Positions 18,085-26,131 of a stretch of 61,290 nucleotides of DNA are shown here, one piece after another. How positions within the stretch are numbered: the first letter of the stretch is position 1; each line of letters opens with the position of its first letter. The stretch is from contig NZ_AQWU01000060.1 in NCBI RefSeq assembly GCF_000376265.1, forward strand, positions 195 through 61,484. The letters are read 5' to 3'. The DNA is from Thermus igniterrae ATCC 700962. Its GTDB lineage: Bacteria > Deinococcota > Deinococci > Deinococcales > Thermaceae. The notes below the pieces were generated by a model. It did not search any database. It was not told where the DNA came from and saw only the letters and a program-made list of their open reading frames with translations. A program made the translations under genes and the position numbers.

Positions 18085-18596
18085 GGCTTCCAGTCCTCAG
18101 GGATTTCCTTGAGCTCGGCCAAAAAAAGGGGCGCCCTGGGCGCCCGCGGGGGCTTCTGCAGGCGCATGCCGGCCTCCTCAGGGGTGCGGTCCCCCTTCTT
18201 GAGGTTGCAAGGACGGCAGGCGGCCACCAGGTTCTCCCAGGTGCTCTGGCCGCCCCGGCTTTTGGGCAGGACGTGGTCCACGGTGAGCTCGCTTCCCTGG
18301 CGGCCGCAGTACTGGCAGGTGTAGCGGTCCCGCCGCAGGACGTTGCGGCGGTTCAGGGGCACGCGGCTTGGCCCCCGCCGCACCAGCCGCTTCAGGCGGA
18401 TGACGCTGGGGACGGGGACCTTGGTGGAAGGCGTGTGCAGGTAGCGCCCGCTTTCCGAAAGCATCTCCGCCCCTCCCGAAAGCACCAGGAGGACGCTTCG
18501 CTTGATGCTGGCCAGCCCCAGGACCTCGTAGGCGGCGTTGAGCACCAGGACCCTGGGGGCATCCAGGTCCGAGGCCTTGTGGGGAGCCGGGCCCAC
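18060..18596 (-). CDS. HNH endonuclease family protein
   Basis: The 178-residue protein has an N-terminal beta-rich region (LVLNAAYEVLGLASIKRSVLLVL) followed by an HNH module: YTCQYCG and ACRPCN zinc-binding CxxC pairs, VDHVLPKSRGG with the catalytic DH, and ENLVAAC with the asparagine. Such stand-alone HNH proteins, with an N-terminal domain of this type, are widespread and their targets are unknown. The GTG at 18596 is taken as start because TATCCT sits six bases before it. The upstream reading frame continues but has no better start. Confidence 0.85.
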   Translation of the reverse strand: MGPAPHKASDLDAPRVLVLNAAYEVLGLASIKRSVLLVLSGGAEMLSESGRYLHTPSTKVPVPSVIRLKRLVRRGPSRVPLNRRNVLRRDRYTCQYCGRQGSELTVDHVLPKSRGGQSTWENLVAACRPCNLKKGDRTPEEAGMRLQKPPRAPRAPLFLAELKEIPEDWKPYLEALLR

Positions 18597-18602
18597 GTAC
18601 CC

Positions 18603-18608
18603 AGGATA
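18603..18608 (-). promoter_or_regulatory. Leaderless -10 box of the HNH gene
   Basis: On the minus strand TATCCT is followed by GGGTAC and then the GTG at 18596. It diverges from the TPR-protein promoter about 35 bases away. Confidence 0.6.
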
Positions 18609-18641
18609 GCAAAACGGGCGGGGGTTCCCCTGGAGCTGTGC

Positions 18642-18647
18642 TATGCT
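18642..18647 (+). promoter_or_regulatory. Probable -10 box of the TPR-SPOR-rex operon
   Basis: TATGCT lies about 28 bases before the TPR gene ATG, leaving a short leader with TTTGGAGG as Shine-Dalgarno. The -35 is not obvious. If real, it would drive the four downstream genes. Confidence 0.45.
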
Positions 18648-18675
18648 AAGGGCAACGACGGGTTTGGAGGCCCTT

Positions 18676-20025
18676 ATGACGAAACCCTTTTGCAAAGCCC
18701 TGCCGCTTCTCCTGGGACTGGGCCTAGCCTGGGCCCAGCCCTCCTTGGAGCAGGCGGAGGCGCTGTTCAAGGCGGGAGACTACGCCCAAGCGGCTTTGGC
18801 CTATGAGGGGGTGCTGGCCCAGGACTACGGCCGCTTTGAGGCCCACCTGGGCCTGGGGGCGGCCCTCTTCCGCCTGGGGCGTCTGGACGAGGCCCGCTTT
18901 GCCTTTGACCAGATGGTCCGGGTTTTCCCCGACCGCTACGAGGGCCACTTCAACCTCGGCCAGGTCTACCTGCGCCTGGGCAAGCCCCAGGAGGCGGCCG
19001 AGGCCTTCGCCAGGGCCGCGGAGTTGAGGCCCACCGAGGAGGCCTACCTGGGTCTTTCCACCGCCCTGCTCCAGGCAGGGCAGGCCAAGGAGGCCGCGGA
19101 GGCCCTAAAAAAAGGCCTCACCCCGGAGCGTAGCCTGGCCTACCGCCTGGCCCTGGCCAAGGCCCTGTACGCCTCCGGGGCCCGGGCGGAGGCCGTGCCC
19201 GTGCTCTATGCCCTCCTCAACCAGGAGGCCAGGGTGGCGGAGGCCTGGGAGCTTCTGGCCCGCATCCTGGCCGAGGAGGGCCTGAAGGCCCGGGCCCTGC
19301 GGGAGCTGGACCGGGGGCTCCAGGCGGTGGAGGGCAAGGACCGGGCCCGCCTCCTCCTGCGCAAGGCCCTCCTTTCCGAGCGCCCCGAGCCCCTCTTGCG
19401 CGAGGCTTATGCCCTGGACCCCTCCCTGTGGGAGGCGGCCTACCTCCTGGGCCAGTCCCGCCTCCAGGCAGGGGACCCCAAGGGGGCCTTGGGCTTCTTG
19501 GTGGCCGCCTACCGGGTGAGCCCGGAGCCCCAGGTGGCCTTGGCCCTGGCCTCGGCTTACCTGGAGCTTAAGGACCACCGGAACGCCTACCGTTATGCCG
19601 ATGAGGCTGGCCCCCCAGGGGCCTTCCTCAAGGCCCAGGCGGCCTACGCCTTGGGGCGCAAGGCCGAGGCCCTGGCCCTGCTGGAGGGGGTTTCCGCTCC
19701 TGAGGCCCAAGCCCTGCGGGGAGCTTTGCTCTTGGAGCTGGGCCGGGCGGAAGAGGCGGTGGCCGTTCTCCGGCCCCTCTACGAGGCCCGGCGGGAGCCC
19801 CAGGTGGGGGTGAACCTGGCCGCGGCCCTATTGGCCCTTCGGCGCTTCGGGGAGGCGGAGCTCCTCCTGCGGGAGGTCCTGGCCCGCGCCCCTCGTCTCG
19901 CTGCCGCCTGGTACAACCTGGGGGTCGCCCTCCAGGGCCTCGCCCGGGAGGCGGAGGCGGAACGGGCCCTGAGGCAGGCGGCCGCCTTGGGCTCCCTCGA
20001 GGCCCAAAAGCTCCTTCGGAGGTAG
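18676..20025 (+). CDS. Exported tetratricopeptide-repeat protein
   Basis: The 449-residue protein starts with a signal peptide (MTKPFCKALPLLLGLGLAWAQ) and then consists almost wholly of TPR-type helical pairs, for example AEALFKAGDYAQAALAYEGVL, GRFEAHLGLGAALFRLGRL and LAAAWYNLGVALQGLAREAEA. TPR proteins act as protein-binding scaffolds. The export signal and the SPOR-domain neighbour suggest an envelope or cell-wall role. ATG 18676 is favoured by GGAGG seven bases upstream. It is one base from the next gene. The partner is unknown. Confidence 0.85.
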   Translation: MTKPFCKALPLLLGLGLAWAQPSLEQAEALFKAGDYAQAALAYEGVLAQDYGRFEAHLGLGAALFRLGRLDEARFAFDQMVRVFPDRYEGHFNLGQVYLRLGKPQEAAEAFARAAELRPTEEAYLGLSTALLQAGQAKEAAEALKKGLTPERSLAYRLALAKALYASGARAEAVPVLYALLNQEARVAEAWELLARILAEEGLKARALRELDRGLQAVEGKDRARLLLRKALLSERPEPLLREAYALDPSLWEAAYLLGQSRLQAGDPKGALGFLVAAYRVSPEPQVALALASAYLELKDHRNAYRYADEAGPPGAFLKAQAAYALGRKAEALALLEGVSAPEAQALRGALLLELGRAEEAVAVLRPLYEARREPQVGVNLAAALLALRRFGEAELLLREVLARAPRLAAAWYNLGVALQGLAREAEAERALRQAAALGSLEAQKLLRR

Positions 20026-20026
20026 G

Positions 20027-20806
20027 ATGCGCTGGCTTCGGGAAAACTGGCTGGACCTCCTCATCTTCCTGCTCATCGCCCTGGTGGCCGCGGGCATCGT
20101 CCTCTACCTTACGGGCATCAATCCCTTTGCCCGCCCTTCGGGGCAGGCCGTTGTTCCCCAGGCCCCGGAAGCACCGCCTCCCCCGGCTTCGGTGGCCCCT
20201 CCGGCCCCTTCCCCGCAGGCCCCCGCCCCCACGGAGAAGGCCCCTGAGCCGGTGGTGACCGTCCTCCCCCTGCCCCAGGCCCCCGCCGAGCCCAAGCCGG
20301 AGGCCAGAGAAACCCCCAAACCCACCCCTTCGGGCCAGGCCTCGAGGCCCCCGTCCCCTGCTCCCCAGGGGAGCTACCGAGTGGCGGTGGGCGCCTTCGC
20401 CAGCCCGGAAAACGCCGCCCGGCTCCGCCAGGAGCTGGCGCAAAAGGGCTACCCCGTGCGCCTGGAGCCTGCGGGGAACCTCACCCGGGTGGTGGTGGGC
20501 CCCTATGCCAGCGAGGCCGAGGCCCAGCGCGTGGCCCAGGCCCTGGCCGCCTACGGGGCCCAAGTGTACCGCGGCCAGGGGGCGGCCCCGCCTCCCCAGG
20601 GGGTCATCTACCTGCAGGTGGGAGCCTTCCAGAAGGAGGAGAATGCCCTGGCCCTGGCGGAAAAGCTCAAGGGGATGGGCCTGCCCGTGGTGCTGGTGAA
20701 GGACGGGGTTTACCGGGTGCGGGTGGGCCCCGTGGCCGAGGGGGAGAAGGAGGCCGTCAAGGCCCAGGTGGCGGCCTTGGGCCTCGAGGCCGTGGAGGTG
20801 CGATGA
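20027..20806 (+). CDS. SPOR-domain membrane protein with two SPOR repeats
   Basis: The 259-residue protein has a short cytoplasmic N-terminus, one transmembrane helix (LLIFLLIALVAAGIVLYLTG, about 10-30), a Pro/Ala-rich spacer of about 80 residues, and two SPOR domains: the first around SYRVAVGAFASPENAARL...TRVVVGPYASEAEA, the second around VIYLQVGAFQKEENALAL...YRVRVGPVAEGE. SPOR domains bind denuded peptidoglycan at division sites, so a role in septation or wall remodelling is likely. Its stop overlaps the rex start (ATGA), a notable coupling to a redox regulator. Confidence 0.9.
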   Translation: MRWLRENWLDLLIFLLIALVAAGIVLYLTGINPFARPSGQAVVPQAPEAPPPPASVAPPAPSPQAPAPTEKAPEPVVTVLPLPQAPAEPKPEARETPKPTPSGQASRPPSPAPQGSYRVAVGAFASPENAARLRQELAQKGYPVRLEPAGNLTRVVVGPYASEAEAQRVAQALAAYGAQVYRGQGAAPPPQGVIYLQVGAFQKEENALALAEKLKGMGLPVVLVKDGVYRVRVGPVAEGEKEAVKAQVAALGLEAVEVR

Positions 20807-21438
20807 AAGTCCCCAGCGCCGCCATCAGCCGCCTGGTCACCTACCTCCGTATCCTGGAGGAGTTGGAGGCCAAGGGCATCCACCGCACCAGCTCCGAGCA
20901 GCTGGCCGAGGAGGCCCAGGTGACCGCCTTCCAGGTGCGCAAGGACCTCTCCTACTTCGGCTCCTACGGCACCCGGGGGGTGGGGTACACGGTGCCCGTG
21001 CTCAAGCGGGAGTTGCGCCACATCCTGGGCCTGAACCGCCGCTGGGGCCTGTGCATTGTGGGCATGGGGCGGTTGGGGAGTGCCCTGGCCGACTACCCTG
21101 GCTTCGGCGAGAGCTTTGAACTCCGGGGCTTCTTTGACGTGGACCCCGCCAAGATCGGCCGCCCGGTGCGGGGCGGAGTGGTGGAGCCCATGGACCTCCT
21201 GCCCCAGAGGGTGCCCGGGCGCATAGAGATTGCCCTCCTCACCGTGCCCCGGGAGGCGGCCCAGGAGGCGGCGGACCGCCTGGTGGCCGCGGGCATCAAG
21301 GGCATCCTCAACTTCACCCCCGTGGTCCTGGAGGTGCCCAAGGAGGTGCCGGTGGAGAACGTGGACTTCCTGGCTGGACTGGCGCGGCTTTCCTTCTCTA
21401 TACTGAACCCTAAGTGGCGAGAGGAGATGATGGGGTGA
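20803..21438 (+). CDS. rex: Redox-sensing transcriptional repressor Rex
   Basis: The 211-residue Rex has an N-terminal winged helix (SRLVTYLRILEEL, TSSEQLAEEAQVTAFQVRKDLSYFG) and a C-terminal Rossmann domain with LCIVGMGRLGSALADYPGF and FFDVDPAKIGRPV. Rex binds its operators when NAD+ is high and releases them on NADH. The T. thermophilus/aquaticus protein is the structural model and aligns closely in memory. It is translationally coupled to the SPOR gene and four bases before a lipoprotein gene. Confidence 0.97.
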   Translation: MKVPSAAISRLVTYLRILEELEAKGIHRTSSEQLAEEAQVTAFQVRKDLSYFGSYGTRGVGYTVPVLKRELRHILGLNRRWGLCIVGMGRLGSALADYPGFGESFELRGFFDVDPAKIGRPVRGGVVEPMDLLPQRVPGRIEIALLTVPREAAQEAADRLVAAGIKGILNFTPVVLEVPKEVPVENVDFLAGLARLSFSILNPKWREEMMG

Positions 21439-21442
21439 GATT

Positions 21443-21952
21443 ATGAAAGGACCTAGGCTTATTGCTGGATTTATCCTGGCCCTGGCCCTCACGGCCTGTT
21501 CAGATGTCTTCTTCCAGCAACCTTACCGTGTGCTCCTGGAGCCAGCCCAGCTGGGGTACGAGGTGGATGACCAGGGCAAAATTACCGTGGTGGGCAACAA
21601 CGCCTTTGTTCAGGTAGCCCCTGGGGCTCCGGGTGGATATTTGGAGCGCTACGAGTACCTGGTGGTGGACGACTCCGGGAATGAAGTCTTTTCTGGTGCG
21701 TCCTTGGGAAGTGGTTTTGTGGCGGTGGAAGTCCCTGCCGGCCGGGAAGTGGTTGATGGGCAGGTGCGCTATGCGGCCAAGCAGTCCCAGCCCTTCCGCT
21801 TCAGCCTGGACGGCAGGGTGGCCATAGAGCACCTTAATCAGGGCGGACCTCTTAACTGGCGTTATCTGGTGACCTGGTACGTCACCACATCCAATGGCGG
21901 GGTGGTGCGTTGGACGCAGGAGTATCAGGTCAAGTACCCCTTGCGGCCTTAG
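21443..21952 (+). CDS. Putative lipoprotein of unknown function
   Basis: The 169-residue protein has a lipoprotein signal (MKGPRLIAGFILALALTAC, lipobox LTAC, cysteine at 19) followed by a beta-rich domain of no family I recognise, with FVQVAPGAPGGYLERYEYLVVDD and RYLVTWYVTTSNGGVV. Third codon positions contain noticeably more A and T than the neighbours, so it may be recent or weakly expressed. It follows rex by four bases with GGGGTGAG as possible Shine-Dalgarno. Confidence 0.8.
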   Translation: MKGPRLIAGFILALALTACSDVFFQQPYRVLLEPAQLGYEVDDQGKITVVGNNAFVQVAPGAPGGYLERYEYLVVDDSGNEVFSGASLGSGFVAVEVPAGREVVDGQVRYAAKQSQPFRFSLDGRVAIEHLNQGGPLNWRYLVTWYVTTSNGGVVRWTQEYQVKYPLRP

Positions 21953-21963
21953 GAAGTGTCTTA

Positions 21964-21980
21964 CCCCAGATAGACTGGGG
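21964..21980 (+). terminator. Small perfect hairpin after the lipoprotein gene
   Basis: CCCCAG-ATAGA-CTGGGG lies just after the lipoprotein stop and immediately before the promoter of the prenyltransferase gene. There is no U-run. It may be a weak terminator or an operator overlapping the -35 region of the next promoter. Confidence 0.4.
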
Positions 21981-21991
21981 GTATCTAGGGC

Positions 21992-21997
21992 TATACT
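21992..21997 (+). promoter_or_regulatory. Leaderless -10 box of the polyprenyl synthase gene
   Basis: TATACT is followed by seven bases (six G and a C) and the GTG at 22005. This decides the start codon, since no Shine-Dalgarno is present. Confidence 0.7.
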
Positions 21998-22004
21998 GGG
22001 GGGC

Positions 22005-22952
22005 GTGACGGCGTTAGAGGCCCTCGAGGCCCCCCTGCTCCGCTTTGAGGAGGCCCTTTCCGAGCTGGTCCAGTCCGACGTCCTTTTCCTCCGCCTCATC
22101 CACCAGGACCTGGTGACCGCCGGGGGTAAGCGCATCCGCCCCCGGCTGGTCTTTCTGGCCTCGAGGGCCCTGGGAGGAGCCCCCTTTGAACTGGAGCTTG
22201 CCCTGGCGGTGGAGCTCCTGCACTCCGCCACCCTCCTTCACGACGACCTCATTGACGACGCCGAGACCCGCCGGGGCAAGGAGGCGGCCTTCCGCCGCTA
22301 TGGCAACGCGGTTTCCGTGCTCTCAGGGGACTTCCTCCTTTCCCGCCTCCTCCATACCTTGGCCAGGACGGGGCGGATGGAGCTGGTGGAGCGCTTTGCC
22401 CAGGTGGCCAAGACCCTTTCCGAGGGGGAGGTGCTCCAGTTCCAGGTGGCGGCCCTGGAGGACTACTCCCTGGCCAACTACGAGCGCATCATCACCGCCA
22501 AGACCGCCGTCCTCATGGAGCTCTGCACCGAGGGGCCGGCCCTTTTGCGGCGGGAGGCGCCGGAGGTGCGGGCGGCCCTGGCCCGCTTCGGCCTCCTCTA
22601 CGGCCAGGCCTTCCAGATGCGGGACGACTACCTGGACCTGATGGGCACCCCCGAGGCCCTGGGCAAGCCCGTGGGAGGGGACGTACGCGAGGGCAAGGCC
22701 ACCCTCATCACCCTCCTCCTCATGGAGCGCTTCCCCGAGGTGCGGGAGGTGCTCCGCCGCCGGGGCCGTGAGCCGGGGGACCTGGAGTGGCTCAGGCAGC
22801 TGGCCCGGGAGAGCGGGGTGGCCCAGGAGGTGGAGGCCCGCATCCGGGAGCGGGCCTGGCAGGCGGTGGAGGCCCTGGAACCCCTTCCCCAAACCCCCTA
22901 CAAGGAGGCCCTGAAGGCCCTGGCCCTCAAGGAGGCGGAGCGGCTGGCCTGA
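22005..22952 (+). CDS. Polyprenyl diphosphate synthase (menaquinone side chain)
   Basis: This 315-residue all-trans prenyltransferase elongates farnesyl/geranylgeranyl diphosphate with isopentenyl diphosphate. GGKRIRPRLVFLA, the first aspartate-rich motif in LLHDDLIDDAETRRGK, GEVLQFQ and the second motif FQMRDDYLDLMG are all intact. Chain length is not readable, but octa- or heptaprenyl for menaquinone is expected in Thermus, and mqnD lies nearby in this window. It starts with a leaderless GTG. Confidence 0.9.
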   Translation: MTALEALEAPLLRFEEALSELVQSDVLFLRLIHQDLVTAGGKRIRPRLVFLASRALGGAPFELELALAVELLHSATLLHDDLIDDAETRRGKEAAFRRYGNAVSVLSGDFLLSRLLHTLARTGRMELVERFAQVAKTLSEGEVLQFQVAALEDYSLANYERIITAKTAVLMELCTEGPALLRREAPEVRAALARFGLLYGQAFQMRDDYLDLMGTPEALGKPVGGDVREGKATLITLLLMERFPEVREVLRRRGREPGDLEWLRQLARESGVAQEVEARIRERAWQAVEALEPLPQTPYKEALKALALKEAERLA

Positions 22953-22978
22953 GGGCGGTTTGTCCCCGGGGCCCGGGG

Positions 22979-22984
22979 TATAAT
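22979..22984 (+). promoter_or_regulatory. -10 box of the gdhA-gdhB operon
   Basis: A consensus TATAAT lies 16 bases before the gdhA ATG, giving a predicted leader of about nine bases without a clear Shine-Dalgarno. Confidence 0.65.
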
Positions 22985-23000
22985 CCCCCTCGGTGATGCT

Positions 23001-24260
23001 ATGAGCCTGCCCGCCTACCGGCCTCCCGAGGACCCAAGCCTCTGGGAGGCCTTTCTGGAGCGGTTGGAGAAGACCCTGAAGGTGGCCCACATCCACCCCA
23101 CCACGGTGGAGTACCTGGCCCACCCCAAGCGGCTCGTCACCGTCTCCCTCCCCGTGGTGATGGACGACGGCAAGGTGCGGGTCTTCCAGGGCTACCGGGT
23201 GGTGCACGACATCGCCCGCGGCCCTGCCAAGGGAGGGGTGCGCCTCCACCCCTCGGTGACCCTGGGCCAGACCGCCGGCCTGGCCGCCTGGATGACCCTC
23301 AAGGCCGCGGTGTACGACCTTCCCTTCGGCGGGGCGGCCGGGGGGGTGGCGGTGGACCCCACCCGCCTTTCCCAACGGGAGCTGGAACGCCTAGTGCGGC
23401 GCTACACCGCGGAGCTCGTCAACCTCATCGGCCCCGATATGGACATCCTGGGGCCCGATGTGGGCACGGACGAGCAGGTCATGGCCTGGATCATGGACAC
23501 CTACTCCATGACCGTGGGCTCCACCGTGCCCGGGGTGGTGACGGGCAAGCCCCACGCCCTGGGGGGCACGGCCGGCCGGGACGACGCCGCGGGGCTAGGG
23601 GTGGCCCTGGTGCTCAAGGAGCTGGCCCGGAGGCGGGGGCTTCCCCTAGAGGGGGCCAGGGTGGCCGTGCAGGGGTTCGGCCAGGTGGGAGGGGCCTTCG
23701 CCCTCCACGCCCAGGCCCTGGGCCTCAAGGTGGTGGCCGTCTCCACCCGGCGGGGGGCCATGTACCAGGAGGAGGGGCTGGACGTGGCCGGGGTCTTGCG
23801 CCACTACGAGGCCACGGGGGAGCTCCCCCGGTATGACCTCCCCGCGGACGAGCTCTTCGCCCTGCCCGTGGACTACCTGGTCCTGGCGGCCCTCGAGGGC
23901 GCCCTGGACGGGGAAAGGGCCAAGGGGGTCCGGGCCAAGGTGGTGCTGGAGGCGGCCAACTTCGGCCTCACCGCCGAGGCGGAGGCCTACCTCCTGGGCA
24001 AGGGGGTGCTGGTGGTGCCCGACCTCCTCACCGGGGGCGGGGGGCTTCTGGCCAGCTACCTGGAGTGGGTGCAGGACCTCAACATGTTCTTCTGGAGCGA
24101 GGAGGAGGTGCGGGCAAGCTTTGCCAAGACCGTGGCCAAGGCGGTGGCCGAGGTGTGCGGGCGGGCTGAGGCCCTGGGGACCGACCTGCGCACCGGGGCC
24201 CTGGCCCTGGCCCTGGAGCGGGTTAACGAGGCCACCCGGCTTCGCGGCGTTTACCCATAG
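23001..24260 (+). CDS. gdhA: Glutamate dehydrogenase homologue, regulatory-type subunit GdhA
   Basis: The 419-residue protein has the Glu/Leu/Phe/Val dehydrogenase fold: dimerisation domain with [20 protein letters not shown], then a Rossmann domain with [16 protein letters not shown]. The catalytic lysine of the GGxKGG motif is replaced by alanine (FGGAAGG, A113; GdhB has K114). In T. thermophilus GdhA is the regulatory subunit of a leucine-responsive hetero-oligomeric GDH, and the missing lysine fits that. It lies eight bases upstream of gdhB. Confidence 0.94.
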   Translation: MSLPAYRPPEDPSLWEAFLERLEKTLKVAHIHPTTVEYLAHPKRLVTVSLPVVMDDGKVRVFQGYRVVHDIARGPAKGGVRLHPSVTLGQTAGLAAWMTLKAAVYDLPFGGAAGGVAVDPTRLSQRELERLVRRYTAELVNLIGPDMDILGPDVGTDEQVMAWIMDTYSMTVGSTVPGVVTGKPHALGGTAGRDDAAGLGVALVLKELARRRGLPLEGARVAVQGFGQVGGAFALHAQALGLKVVAVSTRRGAMYQEEGLDVAGVLRHYEATGELPRYDLPADELFALPVDYLVLAALEGALDGERAKGVRAKVVLEAANFGLTAEAEAYLLGKGVLVVPDLLTGGGGLLASYLEWVQDLNMFFWSEEEVRASFAKTVAKAVAEVCGRAEALGTDLRTGALALALERVNEATRLRGVYP

Positions 24261-24268
24261 GAGCGCGT

Positions 24269-25543
24269 ATGAAGAGCGAACCCCTTTCCTACCTGGGCAA
24301 GGATGGCGGCCCCTGGGAGATCTTCACCGAGCAGGTGGACCGGGTCGTGCCCTACCTGGGGCGGTACGCCCCCCTGGCGGAGAGCCTCAAGCGGCCCAAG
24401 CGGGTCCTGATCGTGGACGTGCCCATCCACCTGGACGACGGCACCGTGGCCCACTTTGAGGGCTACCGGGTCCACCACAACACCGCTCGGGGCCCGGCCA
24501 AGGGAGGGGTGCGGTACCACCCCGACGTGACCCTTTCCGAGGTCATGGCCCTGGCCGCTTGGATGACCATCAAGAACGCCGCCGTGGGCCTGCCCTACGG
24601 CGGGGGCAAGGGTGGGATCCGGGTGGACCCCAAAAAGCTTTCCCTGCGGGAGCTGGAAAGGCTTACCCGCCGCTATACCTCGGAGGTGGGCATCCTCCTG
24701 GGGCCGGACCGGGACATCCCCGCGCCCGATGTGAACACCGGCGAGCGGGAGATGGCCTGGATGATGGACACCTTCTCCATGAACGTGGGCCGCACCGTGC
24801 CCGGGGTGGTGACGGGCAAGCCCATCAGCCTGGGGGGGTCCCTGGGGCGGCGTGACGCCACCGGGCGGGGGGTGTTCGTGACCGCGGCGGCGGCGGCGGC
24901 CAAGATCGGCCTCCCCATTGAGGGAAGCCGGGTGGTGCTCCAGGGGTTCGGCAACGTGGGCAACGCCGCCGCCCGCATCTTCCACGACCATGGGGCCCGC
25001 ATCATCGCCGTGCAGGACCACACGGGCACCATCTACCACGAGGGGGGCATTGACCCCTACGACCTGGGGCGGCACGTGGCCGAGTTCGGGGGGGTACGGG
25101 GCTACCCCAAGGCCGAGCCCCTGCCCGCCTCGGAGTTCTGGGCCCTGCCCACGGAGTTCCTCATCCCCGCCGCCTTGGAGAAGCAGATCACCGAGGCCAA
25201 TGCCTGGCGCATCCAGGCCAGGATCATCGCCGAGGGGGCCAACGGCCCCACCACCCCGGCCGCGGACGACATCCTGCAGGAGAAGGGGGTCCTGGTGGTG
25301 CCGGACGTGATCGCCAACGCCGGCGGGGTGACCGTGAGCTACTTTGAATGGGTCCAGGACTTCAACTCCTACTTCTGGACGGAGGAGGAGATCAACCAGC
25401 GGCTGGAGAGGGTCCTGCGGAACGCCTTTGAGGCGGTGTGGCAGGTGAGCCAGGAGAAGAAGATCCCCCTGCGCACCGCCGCCTACGTGGTGGCCGCCAC
25501 CCGGGTCCTCGAGGCCCGGGCCCTGCGGGGCCTCTACCCCTGA
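24269..25543 (+). CDS. gdhB: Glutamate dehydrogenase, catalytic subunit GdhB
   Basis: The 424-residue enzyme interconverts glutamate and 2-oxoglutarate plus ammonia with NAD(P). Substrate and catalytic residues are in place: [18 protein letters not shown] and the catalytic K114 in YGGGKGG. The dinucleotide site is [16 protein letters not shown]. It is about as long as GdhA and clearly a tandem duplicate. A strong terminator follows, so gdhA-gdhB form a two-gene unit. Confidence 0.96.
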   Translation: MKSEPLSYLGKDGGPWEIFTEQVDRVVPYLGRYAPLAESLKRPKRVLIVDVPIHLDDGTVAHFEGYRVHHNTARGPAKGGVRYHPDVTLSEVMALAAWMTIKNAAVGLPYGGGKGGIRVDPKKLSLRELERLTRRYTSEVGILLGPDRDIPAPDVNTGEREMAWMMDTFSMNVGRTVPGVVTGKPISLGGSLGRRDATGRGVFVTAAAAAAKIGLPIEGSRVVLQGFGNVGNAAARIFHDHGARIIAVQDHTGTIYHEGGIDPYDLGRHVAEFGGVRGYPKAEPLPASEFWALPTEFLIPAALEKQITEANAWRIQARIIAEGANGPTTPAADDILQEKGVLVVPDVIANAGGVTVSYFEWVQDFNSYFWTEEEINQRLERVLRNAFEAVWQVSQEKKIPLRTAAYVVAATRVLEARALRGLYP

Positions 25544-25555
25544 GGCCGGGGGGCT

Positions 25556-25589
25556 CCGGGGGAGGCCCTGAGGCTTCCCCCGGGGTTTT
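25556..25589 (+). terminator. Rho-independent terminator after gdhB
   Basis: CCGGGGGAGGCC and GGCTTCCCCCGG form a 12-bp stem (one G-U pair) with a CTGA loop, followed by GGTTTTG. It lies 12 bases after the gdhB stop and is the clearest intrinsic terminator in the window. Confidence 0.85.
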
Positions 25590-25591
25590 GT

Positions 25592-25597
25592 TAGGCT
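25592..25597 (+). promoter_or_regulatory. Putative leaderless -10 box of the GNAT operon
   Basis: TAGGCT abuts an ATG at 25598 but is six bases before the GTG at 25604. By analogy with the other leaderless promoters here, the GTG is the likely start. Confidence 0.45.
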
Positions 25598-25603
25598 ATG
25601 GCC

Positions 25604-26131
25604 GTGGACTGGCCCCGCTACGGCCGCGTCACCCTGAAGCCCTTCAGCGCGGGGCTCACCGAGGCGGAGTGGAAAGGGCTCTACGAGACCTTCCGCGACC
25701 CCGAGGTGGCCGAATGGAACGGGTCCAGTCCCCTGCGCTCCCCCTTCTGGCTTTTCAAGCGCTTCGTCCAGGCCGAGACCCGGCGCAAGGACCGCCTGGC
25801 CTTCGCCATTCTGGATGAGGCAGGGGAGTACCTGGGCACGGTGGAGCTGTACGACCTTACCCCCGAGGAGGGCACCCTGGGCATCCTCATCGGCCGCAAG
25901 GACCGCTGGGGCCAGGGCTACGGCACCGAGGCGGTGCGGGCCCTCCTCACCTACGCCTTCGGCCCCCTGGGCCTCAAGCGGGTCCGGCTCCGCACCTTCG
26001 CCCACAACCTGCGGGCCCGCCGGGCCTTCCAGAAGGCGGGCTTCCGCGAGGTGGGCCTGGGCCCGGGCCCGGGGGGGCGGGAGGACGTGTACATGGAGGT
26101 GCGCCGTGAGGATTTTGGCCCCGAGGCTTAG
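25604..26131 (+). CDS. GNAT-family N-acetyltransferase (RimJ/RimL-like)
   Basis: The 175-residue protein has the GNAT fold with the acetyl-CoA loop in DRWGQGYGTEAVRALL and the downstream helix HNLRARRAFQKAGF. It would transfer an acetyl group from acetyl-CoA to an amine. The substrate is unknown: a protein N-terminus, an antibiotic or a metabolite are all possible. The start could also be ATG 25598, two codons earlier. I prefer GTG 25604 because of the -10 box. The 3' end overlaps the next gene by 26 bases. Confidence 0.85.
   Translation: MDWPRYGRVTLKPFSAGLTEAEWKGLYETFRDPEVAEWNGSSPLRSPFWLFKRFVQAETRRKDRLAFAILDEAGEYLGTVELYDLTPEEGTLGILIGRKDRWGQGYGTEAVRALLTYAFGPLGLKRVRLRTFAHNLRARRAFQKAGFREVGLGPGPGGREDVYMEVRREDFGPEA

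Noticed and set aside
21396-21410. TATACT inside the end of rex as promoter of the lipoprotein gene
   Set aside because: It lies about 38 bases from the ATG and is part of conserved Rex codons. The lipoprotein gene is better explained as the last gene of the run.
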